A stretch of DNA of 64,000 nucleotides from Sciurus carolinensis (GCF_902686445.1 NC_062217.1:173567098-173631097); one strand, 5' to 3'. Shown: positions 11,836 through 23,580, counted from the stretch's first letter. The notes: generated from the letters alone by a model not told the origin. Numbers and translations: made by a program.

Positions 11836-12240
11836 TATGAAGTTCCTGAGTTTAAAACATAAGCAATACAATTAAGGCAGGTCCTCCTCTGCACCTGTTA
11901 TCATAAACTCTTGAAGTTACCTTAGCATATGACTTATTAATAGCCACATTTTTTTTTTTAACAAATTGTGTCTAAGAAAATTAGTTAACCTGCATGAGAA
12001 GTTGCCAGTGTTTGTGAACTTGGAGTGCTGCTGGAGTGAAGATATTTTTGCAGAGAATGACGCCGTGTATTTAAATGACGGTAGCTCCAGAGTAGCTGTG
12101 GAAGAGGCCCCACTGGAGGGTGCCTGCCAGCCTCTCGGGCACTACAGGATTGCTTTAATTGACCAAAGTAAAACATACCCCACCTTCTTTCTAGAATAAA
12201 TTTCCATTTTTTAGTTTATGTACTTGATAAGGAGGAGCAG
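11836..12240. promoter_or_regulatory. Candidate conserved noncoding element
   Basis: AT-rich, repeat-free sequence with homeodomain-like words ('acaattaag', 'cttattaatag', 'aattagttaac') and a T-run near 11950. A 77-codon plus-strand frame (11966-12199) crosses it but shows no recognised motif. The block sits between two GC-rich unique stretches. Confidence 0.4.
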
Positions 12241-13393
12241 AGGTCTAAATTAGGGAGGAGTTGTGGATTTGGGTGGGTGGCTGCCCACTCGGGACAGCAG
12301 AGTCCCTGGCGTGGCAGGGAGGAGATCCTGTGCCTGTGTACTCGGCGTCCTGTTCGCCTGCCACCCTTTCCTTGTGGGGAGATGTTTTCATCCAGCCAGG
12401 TTCACGCTCTTGGCAGCCGTCACCACTGTCCGTCTCCAACACCTTTTCACTTTCCCAAAAGTGTCCCCATCACACAGGAACTCCCTGTCCTGCCCCACCA
12501 GCCCCGGACACCACCTTGACCTGGGATTCCAGCGCGGCTTTGCTAGGTTCCTCCACGTCACGAGGAGTGCAGCGGACGGTTCCTTCTGTAGACGTTGACG
12601 GGGCCTCCGCCTTGGAGGCAGGTGGCTCGGGGCCTGCCCCCTCCGGGATGTGGAGCAGCTGTGGGTAGGGCCTCCAGCTCTGCGCTTCCCGCCTGGAACA
12701 CGGGGCAGGCTGCGGGGCAGCAGCAGAGCTCCTCCTGATGGGCGGGGAGTGGCTGGAGGAAGGTGCCTTCTCCCCAGCGAGGGGCCGTCTCCAGCTGAAG
12801 CAGGGCCCAAGCCAGGGGGGCAGCCGGGGAAGCCGCGTGTCTCACTCGGTGAGTGAGCAGTGGACGGTGGCGGTGGCCGAGGCCTCAGCCTGCACAGCAC
12901 GGCACCGCCCCCTTCTTGGTGCAGCAGGAGGCGGCCTGGAGGAGGGGCCGCAGGGGAGCAGAGTCCTGAGGCAGGAGGGGCTGCAGAAGGAAGAGGACCG
13001 CGTGCCTGTCGTCACCCCCAGAAGCTCTCGCCCCTCCCTGGCCATTCCAGGTGCCGAGTTGAGCTTTGCACCCCGTTTTGTTCGAGACCACTGTTGTGCT
13101 GATCCTGCAGCTCCATGAGTTTCTCCAGGGCGCTTTGCCTGTGCGGTGTTTGACTTTTCCTTATTCTGTATTTAACCCCCACCATGGGACGCCCGTCAGA
13201 ACCGAAGCCTGAGACCAGCACCAGAGCGTCTGGCCATTCGCTAACACGCGAGGGAGAGGTGCTGCTCCTGGCCTCCTGAGAGTGACCTCCAGTGTTGGGC
13301 TCTACTGTGGGGTCATTGTCAGAAGCTTGTCACGAACCAGAATAAGAGCCAAGGACAACTTCTGTCCTGTGGTTATGTATCAACAAGAAGGGC
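12241..13393. other. GC-rich unique sequence, no gene recognised
   Basis: Very GC-rich around 12600-13030. Competing open frames include 170 codons (minus, 12388-12900), 135 codons (plus, 12261-12668) and 126 codons (plus, 12738-13118). All give Pro/Gly/Arg-rich translations of the kind GC-rich noncoding DNA produces. Confidence 0.4.
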
Positions 13394-13409
13394 TTTTTTT
13401 TTTTTTTTT
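13394..13409. repeat. Poly(T) tract
   Basis: A run of 16 T. On the minus strand it would be an A-tail, but the sequence on its right does not match any SINE or retrocopy I recognise. Confidence 0.9.
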
Positions 13410-13644
13410 CAAATGTAGGAAACTAACACCTTAGGAGGGACCTTGTGAGAGAGAGGCCAAGGCCTGAAGCGTGGGACCCATGACTAGGAGAGAGGGCTGT
13501 GAACACCCTGAGGCCAGGGCAGCTGCCGCTCCCCATGGTGAATGAGTGCCCTCTCCCAAGTACTCAGAAGCTGGCCCAGCCTACAGTGTGCATGGTGGGG
13601 ACTCGGGGCAGTCTCTCCATGCGAGGCTGCCCGTGGCTGCTGCC

Positions 13645-13755
13645 GCCATCACCACAAGCAGGGCTCCCACGTCTGGCCATCTGCTGTCACCATGAGCAGG
13701 GCTCCCAGGCTGGCCATCTGCCATCACCAGGAGGAGGCTCCCAGGCTGGCCATCC
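13645..13755 (+). repeat. Short tandem repeat, three units of 37-38 bp
   Basis: Three imperfect units start at 13645, 13683 and 13720. Each has 'tcacca', 'ggctccca' and 'ctggccatc'. Units two and three share 'gctcccaggctggccatc' exactly. The array lies in GC-rich unique sequence. It creates quasi-repetitive open frames on both strands that should not be read as genes. Confidence 0.88.
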
Positions 13756-14055
13756 AAGTGTGCACAGCATGCCCCTGTGTCCTGAGGCCTTCCTGGCTCC
13801 ACCTTCCTCCCTGATGTCAGCAAGATCAGACACTGTGCCTGGACTTGAGCAGCTGGCTGGGGTGCCACCTGAGCTCTGACTCTGTTCCTGTCTGGTGGAC
13901 ATTCAGGATGGGTGATGGTGACCTCACCCTACTTAGAGCACAAGTGTGTTGAAACCTGGGGTGGGGGTAGCAAGGAGATGCAGCGGTGAGGGCGAGGGGC
14001 TCCCACATCAGAGCTGAGGCTTGCCAGGGGAGGTAGGAGCCAGCCTGCTGGTAAT

Positions 14056-14379
14056 CAGTCACGTATCCCTTAACAACGGGGACACTTCTGAGAAATCTGT
14101 GTCGGGCGATTTTGTCACTGGGTGCATCTACACACCTGCCTCCTGGAGTGTGCTCACGCTGGGGCAGCCTTCTGCACACCAGGGCTGTGAGGTGCACCTA
14201 CAGCCCCTGGGCCACAGGCCCCTAGGGCACGTCACTGCTCTGCATGCCGTGGGCCCTTGTGGCACAGTGCTACGTGTTTGTGTCTGAACACAGAAGTTCT
14301 TGGCTCTGTTACAGGCGGGTGGACCTCTCTCCAGCACGTGGTCCGCTGTGACCAGCACGTCATTACGCTGCATGCAGTG
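14056..14379. mobile_element. Tigger-like (pogo) MITE, internally deleted
   Basis: The left end reads 'cagtcacgtatcccttaaca' and then 'gagaaatctgtgtcgggcga'. The right end reads 'gtggtccgctgtgaccagca' and then 'cgtcattacgctgcatgc'. These match the two ends of a Tigger-type element, with the transposase region missing. Internal words such as 'gtgtttgtgtctgaacacag' fit the same element. Family assignment is from memory, so the exact subfamily name is left open. Confidence 0.7.
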
Positions 14380-14699
14380 GTGTCGGTTCTCAGCAAGTTT
14401 GGCGTGCCTTTAGGCAGGTGGAGTGCAAGTTCATGGGTGCGTCCCTCGCTGTGAGGAGTGTACCTGGGGTCTCTGTCAGCCGACCGTTTGGTTTCTGTCG
14501 GGAGTCCTGGTTGTACGTGTGCTCAGTACCGGGGAGCCTGGCCTGGCTGTGTGAAGCACTGAGTGGAGCCAGAAGCTGCCAGGGCTGGGCGGATCCTGCC
14601 TCCTCTTTGAGGTTCACCCTCAGGTGCTGAAGTCCAGAGCAGGTCCTTCCTGCAGTGCTGCTTAGGGTTCCCACACGTGGGCAGCCTCAGCCTCATTCC
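14380..14699. other. Unique sequence, nothing recognised
   Basis: Mixed composition with open frames under 95 codons. It forms the transition from the Tigger relic to the AT-rich block. Confidence 0.35.
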
Positions 14700-15010
14700 C
14701 AGCTCTTCCGTTAATGTATGTAAAAATATTAAAAGCCCTTGTATATTACATTAAAAACTATGTCAGCCGCCCTGCTTTTTTCTATTTATTAAAACTTTTC
14801 AAGCAGTAAAAACATTTTACTTGTTAATGAGGGAAGAGGGAGAGTTAATGACACAGAGCTTGGATCCTGCGAGATGTCTCCTCTTAACCATGTGCACCCA
14901 GCTCCTCCGCCGCATGCCGTTTAATTTCTGCGATTGGGTTCAGTGAGCAGATGCAAATAGATTTAATGATTTGCATCAGTAGATCATTCCTCAGTTTAAT
15001 ATCCTCTGAT
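14700..15010. promoter_or_regulatory. Candidate CNE with inverted POU octamer pair
   Basis: An AT-rich, repeat-free block. At 14951-14976 it holds ATGCAAAT, a 10-nt spacer, and ATTTGCAT: two perfect octamer sites in inverted orientation, with one further base pair of symmetry on the outside (9-bp arms). The spacer contains a TTTAAT word. Known biology: ATGCAAAT is the classical binding site of POU-domain factors. Inference: the block is a transcriptional enhancer. No conservation data were available. Confidence 0.5.
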
Positions 15011-15611
15011 ATTTTGGGTCAAGGGCTCTTTCTTGGGGAGGCTGGCAGTTTCTGGAGCTGAGATTGTTAACATTGGTAACGTGACACTGTGTCGCAGTGG
15101 GGTGAGGTGAACGCCTTTGTTCCACACAGATTTCCACGTTGCTCGTCGGGTGGGGTAGGGGACTGGTACGGTAGACCACGGGGCACCACTGTCGTCCTGG
15201 CCACAGGTACCTTCCAGCGAGGTGCCACCTGTGCTGGCAGGTGCCCGGGCCCAGCCCTGCATGAGCAGTGGTCATCTCGTCTGCTCACCCCATGAGGAAA
15301 CCTGTGGCCTGTGGGGACAAGGGGTACTTTTGTCAAGTTTGTTCAAAGGGATAAATTAAAGTAGGACTGGGGCTGGCAGACATGAGCCCAGCTCTTCTGC
15401 ATCCTGTCTGTCCTGGGGCGGGATGAGGAAGGCCGTGGCCTGCCGGGCTGGAACTCCATTAGGTGGTGCCTGATCACACATGTGCAGTGAAGCCACCGCC
15501 AGCCCTTCCTCACGTCCGCAGGGACCAGACCCAGGAACCCCGAGGATGCCAGGGTCCACGAGTGCTTATGAAATGGCGTGGCACATGCATGTGACCTTCA
15601 TGTACGCTCTG
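15011..15611. other. Unique sequence with a possible MIR fragment
   Basis: Mostly unrecognised. The stretch at about 15290-15345 ('atgaggaaacctgtggcctg' and flanks) resembles the antisense of the MIR tail region and may be a short minus-strand MIR. The other open frames (up to 94 codons) are unremarkable. Confidence 0.3.
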
Positions 15612-15766
15612 CTTTACATTGTCTCTAGATTACTTAAAACAAATAATGCAGGGGACATGCTGTGTAAATGACTGTCTTGCTATATTGTTCAGGGAATAAC
15701 GACAGCTATTTTGAGTATTTTCTATCAGTGGTTGGTTGAATCTGTGGATACGGAGCCCATGGAGGC
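15612..15766. mobile_element. MER2-like (Tigger) fragment, truncated
   Basis: Opposite orientation to the copy at 2893-3199. Matching words in order are 'ttgtctctagattacttaaa', 'attgttcagggaataacgac', 'gtggttggttgaatctgtgg' and 'atacggagcccatgg'. It lacks the first half of the element. The start codon and first residues of a 225-codon plus-strand frame (15711-16388) fall in this relic, which argues against that frame being a gene. Confidence 0.75.
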
Positions 15767-16984
15767 AGTGGTTGGCTGCACACACGGGATAACCTCCAGC
15801 TCTGGAAGCAGAGCGCCAGGGGAGCTTCCGTGGGGAGGGGCCACCTCCATTCCTTCTGCATACCTCCCACTGGATGGCAAGTGCCAGGGGCCGGCCCTCC
15901 CAGCCTTGCTGCAGCGGTGTGGAGAGAGCTGGGCCTGCTGGCTTGCAGAGGTGACTCGGTGGACATCGGGTTGTTGGGGAGGGCCCTGGTGTGGACGACG
16001 TCAGCCTTGGAGGAGGATGAGAGTAGGACGAGCTTGTGAGGACACAGCAGGAGGACGCCATCCAAAAGCCGAGGTGAGGGCCTTGCGAGGGGCCAGCCCT
16101 GCCAGTTCCTTGGCTTCAGACTTCCACCCGGGACAGTGGTGCCCGTTGGTGGGACTTTGTCATGGTAGTGGTGACAAGTTAGCACGGTGCTCCTGGCTGA
16201 CAGCTGTATTTTCCAGCTCTGCTTTTGTGGCATGGAGGTATGCTGCTCCCCGAGTGGACAGTTCCCTGCCAGTTATGTTCCTGGACACTACTGTCAGCAA
16301 AACTGGAAGGGCGAGGTGGGGCCTCAGAGTGCACGGGGTTATGGGAAGATGGGTAAGAAAAGCAAGGCTCATGAGGACACCGGGTTAAACAAGCCCAAGT
16401 CGGCAGTGCAGAGGCACCACCCTGAGCCACACCTGTCGAGGTGTCTGCTCTCAGACTGCTGCTGCTCCTTCATGCCTGGCATGGCCAGCTTCCCCTAGTT
16501 CTGTGGGAGCCTGTGAGGCGGCCCTGCCATGGAGGAGGCCTACCCTTTGCCATCTGTCTGCTGGATCCTTGCATGATTGTTTCCTCCTCATCGTCATTTC
16601 TGCTGGGCCTGGCCATTGGCAGTCTGGATGTCCACCTGTCATTCTGTTTTTTCTGAAGCAGTGTCCGCTGAGGTCCAAGAGCCTTGGCACAGCCGTCCTG
16701 GCTTCCTCATCCTGCAGCTCGGTAGCAAACTTGCCCCGCCTCCCGTTCCCTGTCAGAGAGCCTGCTGTGGGGGTTCGCCAGGGGGCCAGGTGAAGAGGAG
16801 CCCTTGGGTGCAGGGGGCTTCCAGGGGTCTCCACTGCAGTCTCCTTGGCCAGTTGTGGGAGCCTTTCCCATGGTTTAACCCACGTCAGATCTGCCTGTCT
16901 TCCTCTGCCGGGGCTTGGCCTGGACTTCGTGTCTTTGTCGCCATGTCTTTCTTCCCCAGTAGAAATAATGCTTCCAATACTATG
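15767..16984. other. GC-rich unique sequence, no gene recognised
   Basis: Long overlapping frames (225 codons plus from 15711; 184 codons minus, 16451-17005; 175 codons minus, 15706-16233) show no domain. Their overlap on opposite strands and the transposon-derived start of the first suggest all are chance frames. Confidence 0.4.
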
Positions 16985-17330
16985 CTGTAACCTTGAGAAG
17001 TACACAGAAATGTAATTAATGAGTTTAGTAAATGTTAATTAGGTAATTGGAGTTTCAAATGATTCAGATTATGCAGAAGTCTCTGCATTTTTACATACGT
17101 GTTTAGAAGTGTTTTAGTGATCATTGGGGAAGTTGGTGGTGGGACTTCAGATGAAATAGACACTCATGATAGTATTTTGAAATCGAAATAATGGGACACA
17201 AGCCCTTTTAACTGGCAGATTCCCTCTCCACTATGTTTTGGGGAGTGCTGATGCCTGTTTGGTTCTCCGTTCTTGGAACGGACCTTTTATGTATGTGAAA
17301 GGGCACACTTTCTGACTAGTCTGCTGAGGT
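16985..17330. promoter_or_regulatory. Candidate conserved noncoding element
   Basis: AT-rich, repeat-free text with a cluster of homeodomain-type words within 60 bp ('gtaattaatgag', 'gttaattaggtaatt') and 'atgattcagattatgcag'. No open frame over 60 codons. Confidence 0.45.
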
Positions 17331-18479
17331 GAATCGCAGATGATGGATTGGTCTGTTCCTGCTCATCTGCTGTGAAGCGAGGGCTGCCTCAGTGGTTTCC
17401 CTTCTCCTGGCAGGTGTCCTCAAGGAGTGCACAAGTGCAGGGGGCTCTGCTGGCCTGTTCTGTAAGGCTAAGCCTCCGCTGTGCACCTTGTGCTCCAGGA
17501 GTGGACAGGCTGAAGGGACCCCAGGCCAGGCATGGGTGCGGGGGGGTGTCAGAACTTGGGCTTAGGAGGCTTTTAAAATTGAGAACTTGCCCTTTGCTAA
17601 CAAATGGTCAAACACAGATGATGGCAGCCTGGCTGATGTGCGGGGTGAGGCTGAAGGTGCCTTCGGAGGACGTTCTTCCCGAAGCACACCTTGAGTAAAC
17701 CTGATACGCGAGGAGCCCCAGCTTGGTGGGCACATCCTGGACTGCAGATGGGGTACTTCCCCAGTGGGTGTTTCCTCTCTGAAAGTGAAGAGCATCCGTA
17801 TTTTAAGCCATTGCCCGGGAGGCTGCGTCTGTCACCAGCTAGTGTGGCCATCCTCCCCAGCATTGCTTCCAGGATGCCCCAGGCCCCGTTGCTGGCTTTA
17901 CCCGCAGCTGATTTCCCGTTCAGCCAGTGAAATGAAAGCCGTTGCTTTTCTTCTCTTGATGCTCCTTCCTGGAGACTGATGCCCTGTTCCAAGTGCCGTT
18001 TGTTGTGACAGTCCTGATTTTCTGCTGTCGCTGCCTGTGCACCCAGGGACTGGAACCAGGGCTCAACATCTGGTCTCACAGTCCTAGATTCTTCTGTGGA
18101 AGCATCACTGACTTGCAGGTTTCCATAAAGTGCATCGAATCATTGTGATTCTTTTTCTTTTCCATTTGTTCTCACTTCATTTGGCTCCCAGACGCCCTCA
18201 GGAGCTCTCGGCTTGATCCTGGTCTTGCCCTGGCTGTGGTGGGGCAATGCGTGACCTCGTCTCCCTCCCAGGATAGTTCCTACTGCATGTGGTGTGAGGG
18301 TCGTGCCCAGCAGCGGGGTGACCTCGGTTCTGGAGGACTTGCATCCCCAGTGTGCTTCTGCATGGGGGGAGGCGTGGCTCCCTGACCATCCTCATGTGAT
18401 ACCTGTGATCCACCTTTAACCCTCTCAGGTGAATGCACGGATGACAGCGATCAGCCCAGTGACGTGCAGAGTCAACCTA
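17331..18479. other. GC-rich unique sequence, no gene recognised
   Basis: The longest frames are 160 codons (minus, 17597-18079) and 116 codons (plus, 17348-17698), and neither has a recognised motif. The interval 18130-18190 is T-rich but does not match a repeat I know. Confidence 0.35.
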
Positions 18480-19060
18480 GACCACACGCTCACTGCAGTT
18501 TCCAGTATTTATTCAGAATGACTTCTGTCTGATATTTAATAACAATGAATAATTGAACACACTGTGCCTCTTGCCTTGCCCTGTGATCCCACAAGATCTT
18601 CAAAGCTAAAACTAGTTTGGGCCTTAGGGATTACTAGAAATTAGGAACATCTGAGAATGGAAATGGCTGCTGTGGTGGAAGGATTGAGTCCTTAAGTGAT
18701 TTGCTATTCCCAGTGAGAATTAGAAGAAAGCCCCAACCAGTTCTTACTATTTTAGAGGCAAAGTCTGGTGGTATCGCCATCCACTGAAAGGCTAGCGGTT
18801 TTGGTGTATTGTTGCCTTGATGGGTTGTTGACTTGTCACTCCTGAGAGACGTGGCTGGAGGGGCTGGAGGGCTGTATTTCATTTTGGTCATCAGGAATGT
18901 TTCAAATATGAATAAGAGTAAATTCTTCCAAATTTGATTGAAATTAGAAACTGTATTAAGTCCTTTCATGAAACCTACCAACTTTTAGAGTCTTTCTGAA
19001 AATATATACATCTTCATTCTCAAAAATGGTCTGCAAATGACCCTAGTGCCTTTAGGAAGG
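18480..19060. promoter_or_regulatory. Candidate conserved noncoding element
   Basis: AT-rich, repeat-free sequence with 'tttaataacaatgaataatt' (HOX/SOX-like words), 'gggattactagaaattag' and 'ttgattgaaattag'. A 115-codon minus-strand frame (18634-18981) crosses it without a recognised domain. Confidence 0.4.
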
Positions 19061-19139
19061 ACAGAATTTCATGCACACGCTTGGGCTGCTCACGTCTACC
19101 GGTGCCGGCTGCTCCTGGGCAGCCGGCGCAGAGGGCTGA

Positions 19140-19460
19140 CGTGCTCCGAGATTTACTGTGCATCACCTTGGCCATCATTCCCATAAGTATTAATTTTAAC
19201 TCCACTAATAAGAAACTGAACAAAAGTGGAATTATGAGTTCAGTAGTATTCTATGAAAGGTCAGTTGTTAAAAAGGCAGAGTCTGACATTCTGTGAAAAA
19301 GGTGCTTTCATTAATCATCCTGATGGGAGAGCTTGGGGTGTTCTCCACCAACGCCGGTGAGCCCTGCCAGGCGAAGTTCTGGGGCGCGCTGTGCAAGGTT
19401 CCATATGAAAACAAGAATTACTTAAACGCGTGTTGAGATAACTCAAGGCCTCTCCTCTGT
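19140..19460. promoter_or_regulatory. Candidate conserved noncoding element
   Basis: The left half is AT-rich ('aagtattaattttaactcca', 'tttcattaatcatcc'). The right half has several CpGs. A plus-strand open stretch without a recognised motif ends at a stop after 'aaacgcgtg' near 19433. No repeat is present. Confidence 0.35.
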
Positions 19461-19739
19461 TCGCAGAATGGAAGTGTGTGTCTAGTATAAGAAACCTCGG
19501 GGAGTATGCCGCCCTGTTCTAGAAAAACAGTAAAAGGTAAGTGACTGCGGGAACCTTCTGGGCACTGCTGGCTTCCTCAGGCACACCTGCGCCCAGGTGG
19601 AGGGGCGTCCAGGTGGAATCTCTGCAAAGATGGATGAAGTTTCTTTGGTCTCTTGTTCTGTAATAGACTAAAGCGATCACACGTTTGGACCGGCTCTTTA
19701 AAATGAACCCCATCTGCCTTCCAGCCGTCGTTCTTCACT

Positions 19740-20130
19740 TCATTAGTGCAGTAGAGTGCCTACTGTATACACAGGGCTTGAACTTTTCACATTAAACTAC
19801 CTGAGTGTTTTATGTGTCCTGCCATTTCAGTGTTAAAGTTCAATACAAATATATAAATTATTGAGCAGTTAACTGGTGACACATTCATCAGTAGAACATC
19901 TTTTATTGTGGCCTGTTGACAGATTATTTTCATTCGGCCATTAAAGCACAGTATTGTTGGAGCCAAAGCCTTTTTCTGGATTTCCTTTGTCTTCACTGAT
20001 GCTACTGAATTCCTTTGAAAGCATCAAAATATGAGACCAGCGTAGAGTACCAAGTCTGCATTTCTTCTCGAGAGCAGATCTTTTCCCGCAGATTTCTGTA
20101 AAGAGCAGTTTCTTTTCTCGTTCCGTGCCT
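19740..20130. promoter_or_regulatory. Candidate conserved noncoding element
   Basis: AT-rich, repeat-free block with 'aaatatataaattattgagc' and 'tgacagattattttcattcg'. It separates a mixed stretch from the GC-rich sequence that follows. A 186-codon minus-strand frame (19941-20501) spans its right border and is unrecognised. Confidence 0.4.
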
Positions 20131-20819
20131 TCTGGTGGGACTCCGTCAGAAGGGCAGGTGCAGGCTGGGAGGTGGCTCAGCAGTGGAGCGTGGAAGGGTA
20201 GCCTGGGAGCGTGCTGGGTCCTGTCCTCTAAGGGGCAGCCTGCCCTGTAGACATCACCTCTGTTGGTGCCTGAGTGTTTCCAGAGACTCCCGAGTGTCCC
20301 TGAGTGATTCCTTTTCCAGCTGATCTCAGGGCCATCCGCACTCCTTACTGTGCTGTTGATGCCCCCCCTGTGGGAAAGGCATGTGCCAGGTGCCCTACTG
20401 CTGGGAGGACCCCTGGTGGCATTTCTGCAGGTGCCAACAATGCGGGAGGCCACCAGGGTGCTGGCTGGGCCACAGCACTGGCTGTTGTGCCGTTGTGCCA
20501 TCCACAGCAGGGCAGCTCCGCTGCCTCAGACCCCAGGGGCGGGGCCCAGGCTTGCCACGCCCATTCCACATCAGCCCCGCTCTCCACCCTCACCTGTGGG
20601 CACCCTTCTGCAAGGGCAGAAGCTCCTGGAGGCTGAAGGATCTGCCAGCTTCGTGTTAGGATGGTGTCCTGCCTGCTGCTCCTGGCATCAGGGTCGTGTT
20701 TGGAGCCTGGGTCCCCAGCATGCACTCGTGCCCACGAGGGCCCGGCTGGGTCTGGCCCAGCCCTGTCCCTGAGCGAGCTCAGCGCCTCTGCTGTGTCTGC
20801 AGCGTCCGGGTCCTTCCCG
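20131..20819. other. GC-rich unique sequence, no gene recognised
   Basis: Frames of 175 codons (minus, 20345-20872) and 140 codons (plus, 20350-20772) lie almost exactly opposite each other. Their translations are Ala/Gly/Pro-rich with no domain. Confidence 0.4.
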
Positions 20820-21640
20820 GGTTGTCGTAATTTTTGCTTAATGGCTGTTTGTGCTACATTGACCAGGTCCATGGGTTGCTTAACATAAATGATTACATTT
20901 GCTTATGATTAAAAACTCCCTCCATTAGAAATACAGCACCCAGGACGGGTAAATGATTTGTTGTTACCGCTCCATACTTCATTAGCCACGTGGCGGGCTC
21001 CACGGAGTCATTGTCTAAGAGTCAGGAACACTCGTAATGAGCTGTGTAATACGGACCCTCCACCAGAACCTGCAGGAGCAGCTCGGCCCGCGCCCGGCTC
21101 GCGGGACCTGCGCACAAGCGCGGCCTGCAGCAGAGGCGCGCGTTTCGGCTGGGAACGGCCTGGGCGAATGAGCGCTTTTATGGCTGGAGCAAGACTTGTT
21201 GTAAAAAATTATATCCTGTTCATGACCAAAATCCTTCAGAACGCTCTGTCGCCGTTCCCCTCTGAACCCTGCAGCTTGCGTTTGAAGCATCTGAGTCTCT
21301 CGGTGCGGGCCACTTAGGGAGGATTCCGCATGAGGGTACGCGTGGGGGATACCCTCCGCCCGAGCGCTCTGGCGGGCTCCCTGCCATCGGGCTTCATCCC
21401 GGCACTGGACTATAGTGCCCCACGCCATGTGTCCAGATGCCACGGCTCCGATTCCGGGTGTGCAGTGACACCGGTGATTGTGTGGTTTATCATCACAGGA
21501 CAACTGGCAAAGAGAACTTGTAGGGATAACGACATCTAATGTGACGGGCATTTTTGTGACAGACGTAAAATTCCGAATCTTGAAAGCCGGTGGCAGGTTG
21601 GGCGGGTGTTTATTTTTCTGGCTGAGGAAGCAGGGCTTTG
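20820..21640. promoter_or_regulatory. Candidate CNE with embedded CpG-dense core
   Basis: AT-rich flanks carry homeodomain-like words ('ttcattagccacg', 'aatgattacatttgcttatg', 'aaaaattatatcctg'). They surround a CpG-dense core: I count 16 CpG between 21083 and 21173, with more between 21320 and 21460. The rest of the window is CpG-poor, so CpG retention here points to a regulatory element unmethylated in the germ line, or a small promoter. No TATA-initiator pair or exon could be assigned. A 221-codon minus-strand frame (21015-21680) crosses the block and has no recognised domain. Confidence 0.45.
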
Positions 21641-23199
21641 CTTTTCTTGGGTGGATGCAGTTGGGTCTGCTTTGTAACAAGACATGCTACTGCAACTGGC
21701 TGGGAAAGGGGACAGCACTGGGTCTACAGTCCTGGAAGCCCGGCTGAACCTGGGCCACCCCTGCCAGTTGCTAGCCACATGGCCTCCATGAGATCTGATT
21801 GTCAAGATGAATGAACAGTCTCCTGGTGTGTGGGGAGGGGTGGACTGGACCCGGGTGCACAGAGCTGAAGCTGTGCCTGTGCACAGTGAGTCCTCAGCTG
21901 TGGCTTGTGAGACACAAGTGTCCTCTGTGGTCCAAGGCAGCCTGGTGCAGAGTGAATGCAGCCTCCTTGCCTGCAGTGGACCAGACCATGACCTGGTTTA
22001 CCTTGCTTGTCAGTGTCCCAAGGCAGAGTCTTGGTCCCCCTGGAGGGTCTGACTGTCCCTCATCAGTATCGTGACCTCGGTATTACTACTAGTCCCCTGC
22101 ATTCCCCTCTGTAGAATTTTATCAGCTTTATTTGTTTAAGAAGTTCTATGTTATAGTAAGAGATCATTTTTGTAAATTATAAATTTTGTGGAAATTAAAC
22201 TTTTAAAAACCAAAACGTTGGGCGAGAGTGCAGAATCCCTAGTTCTTTCCTACACCGAGGCAAGGTTGGGGCAGCCGGTGCTGGTGGGTGCAGGAGTCCG
22301 GCCTTCATGGATTGCCAATTTTTGGAGTTCTGCGATGCAATTAGATATGCTTAACCTTAGCATTACCCACTCTACACTGGAGCCTATGATTCACAAGCAC
22401 CTTTTGGCTCTCTCGGGGGACTCTGACTGATGGTGACCAGGATGAATTGTCCTTGTGCTGCTGGGAGTGGACTGTTCATGGTCTAAATGCCCAGTGACAG
22501 AGAGCGGTCCCACTCTGCATCCTCCCATAGCATGTCCAGAGGAGGGTGGGGTTCTGACTGTGGTCTGTCCTTGCTGAGCCTCATCTTCTGCACTTGGAAA
22601 TGATCAGAAAAAGAGAGAGGGCTTGGGTCTTGTTGGCAGTGCCAAATGGACTGAGGGTGGATGCAGATGTATCACGCAGTTCCCAAGATGGACGAGTGTT
22701 TGTCCTGACCCTGTCCAGCACCTCCAGCGTGCTGATCACTGCTTCCTCCTCTCACGTCCCAGGTACATCTTGTCACCTGCCCCTCGCTCACAAAAGCCCA
22801 CCTTTTCTAGGAGGTTGCTTTAGAGACCAGCCTCCATGGTCACTCACGGTCCTAGGGCCCATCCGGAGCTAAACTGGTCCTTCTGGGTCACCATGGCTGG
22901 GCCTCAGCCAGCCACTGCTGTCCCCGGGCCTAGGATCCCTTCCTCCTGTAGTGGTGCTAGAGGGTGTGTCTGTGAGCAGGCTGCCGCTGTCTGCAGCCTG
23001 CCTCATTTCCCCCAGCAGATCAGAGCTTCCCTGGAGATTGGGGCCCTCCACAGGACCTGTCACACTCTGCGGCCCCCTGGAGTGAGTACAGCAGCCTCCT
23101 TACGGGCTCCGGGTGCACAGAAAGTGCAGAAGGCTGGGAGGACCGGAGGGGACTGGCGCCTCACAGGTAACACCAGAGCTCTTGTGGTGTGACGGTGGG
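21641..23199. other. Unique sequence with a short AT-rich island
   Basis: Mostly GC-rich with no recognised gene (longest frame 118 codons, plus, 22836-23192). The interval 22110-22210 is AT-rich ('ttttgtaaattataaatttt') and could be a small regulatory block or the residue of an old repeat. Confidence 0.35.
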
Positions 23200-23580
23200 C
23201 CGTGGTGACGGAGAGCAACTTCCTTGTAGGTGTGGAACTTAGAGTTATAGGTACCTTGAGCTGCTGACAGGTAAAAGACAGTAAAAAAGTAGTGAAAGAC
23301 ACAGCTACCCTCCAAACTGATCTACAAGGCCATGAAAGCTTCACTTTGAGTAATATGCGGCGGATGCCAGAGAAATGGAGCGCTGGGGTGTGGACCTAGC
23401 CTCTTCGAGGAGTACTGTGATGGATGGTGTTGATTGATAGGTAAGCCGCCGGGTTCCCACTGTTCACGTCTGTGGCTGAGAAGAAAATATGTTGAAAAGG
23501 AATGTAAAATATTGAAATTTAGAAGCTGTTAGGCCCGACCATCATTTCTTGTTCCTTCGGTTGTGGTAGACAAGCTGCTA
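23200..23580. promoter_or_regulatory. Weak candidate regulatory block
   Basis: Mixed composition with 'agttgatagg'-like and 'gtgttgattgataggtaag' words and an AT-rich right part ('gtaaaatattgaaatttag'). No repeat or open frame stands out. Weaker than the other candidates. Confidence 0.25.

Noticed and set aside
15711..16388. 225-codon plus-strand frame
   Set aside because: Its start and first residues come from the MER2 fragment at 15612-15766, it is overlapped by long minus-strand frames, and no domain is visible.
19290..19437. About 50-codon open stretch in the block at 19140-19460 as a possible conserved exon
   Set aside because: No recognised protein motif and no convincing splice acceptor and donor in phase; kept only as a candidate noncoding element.
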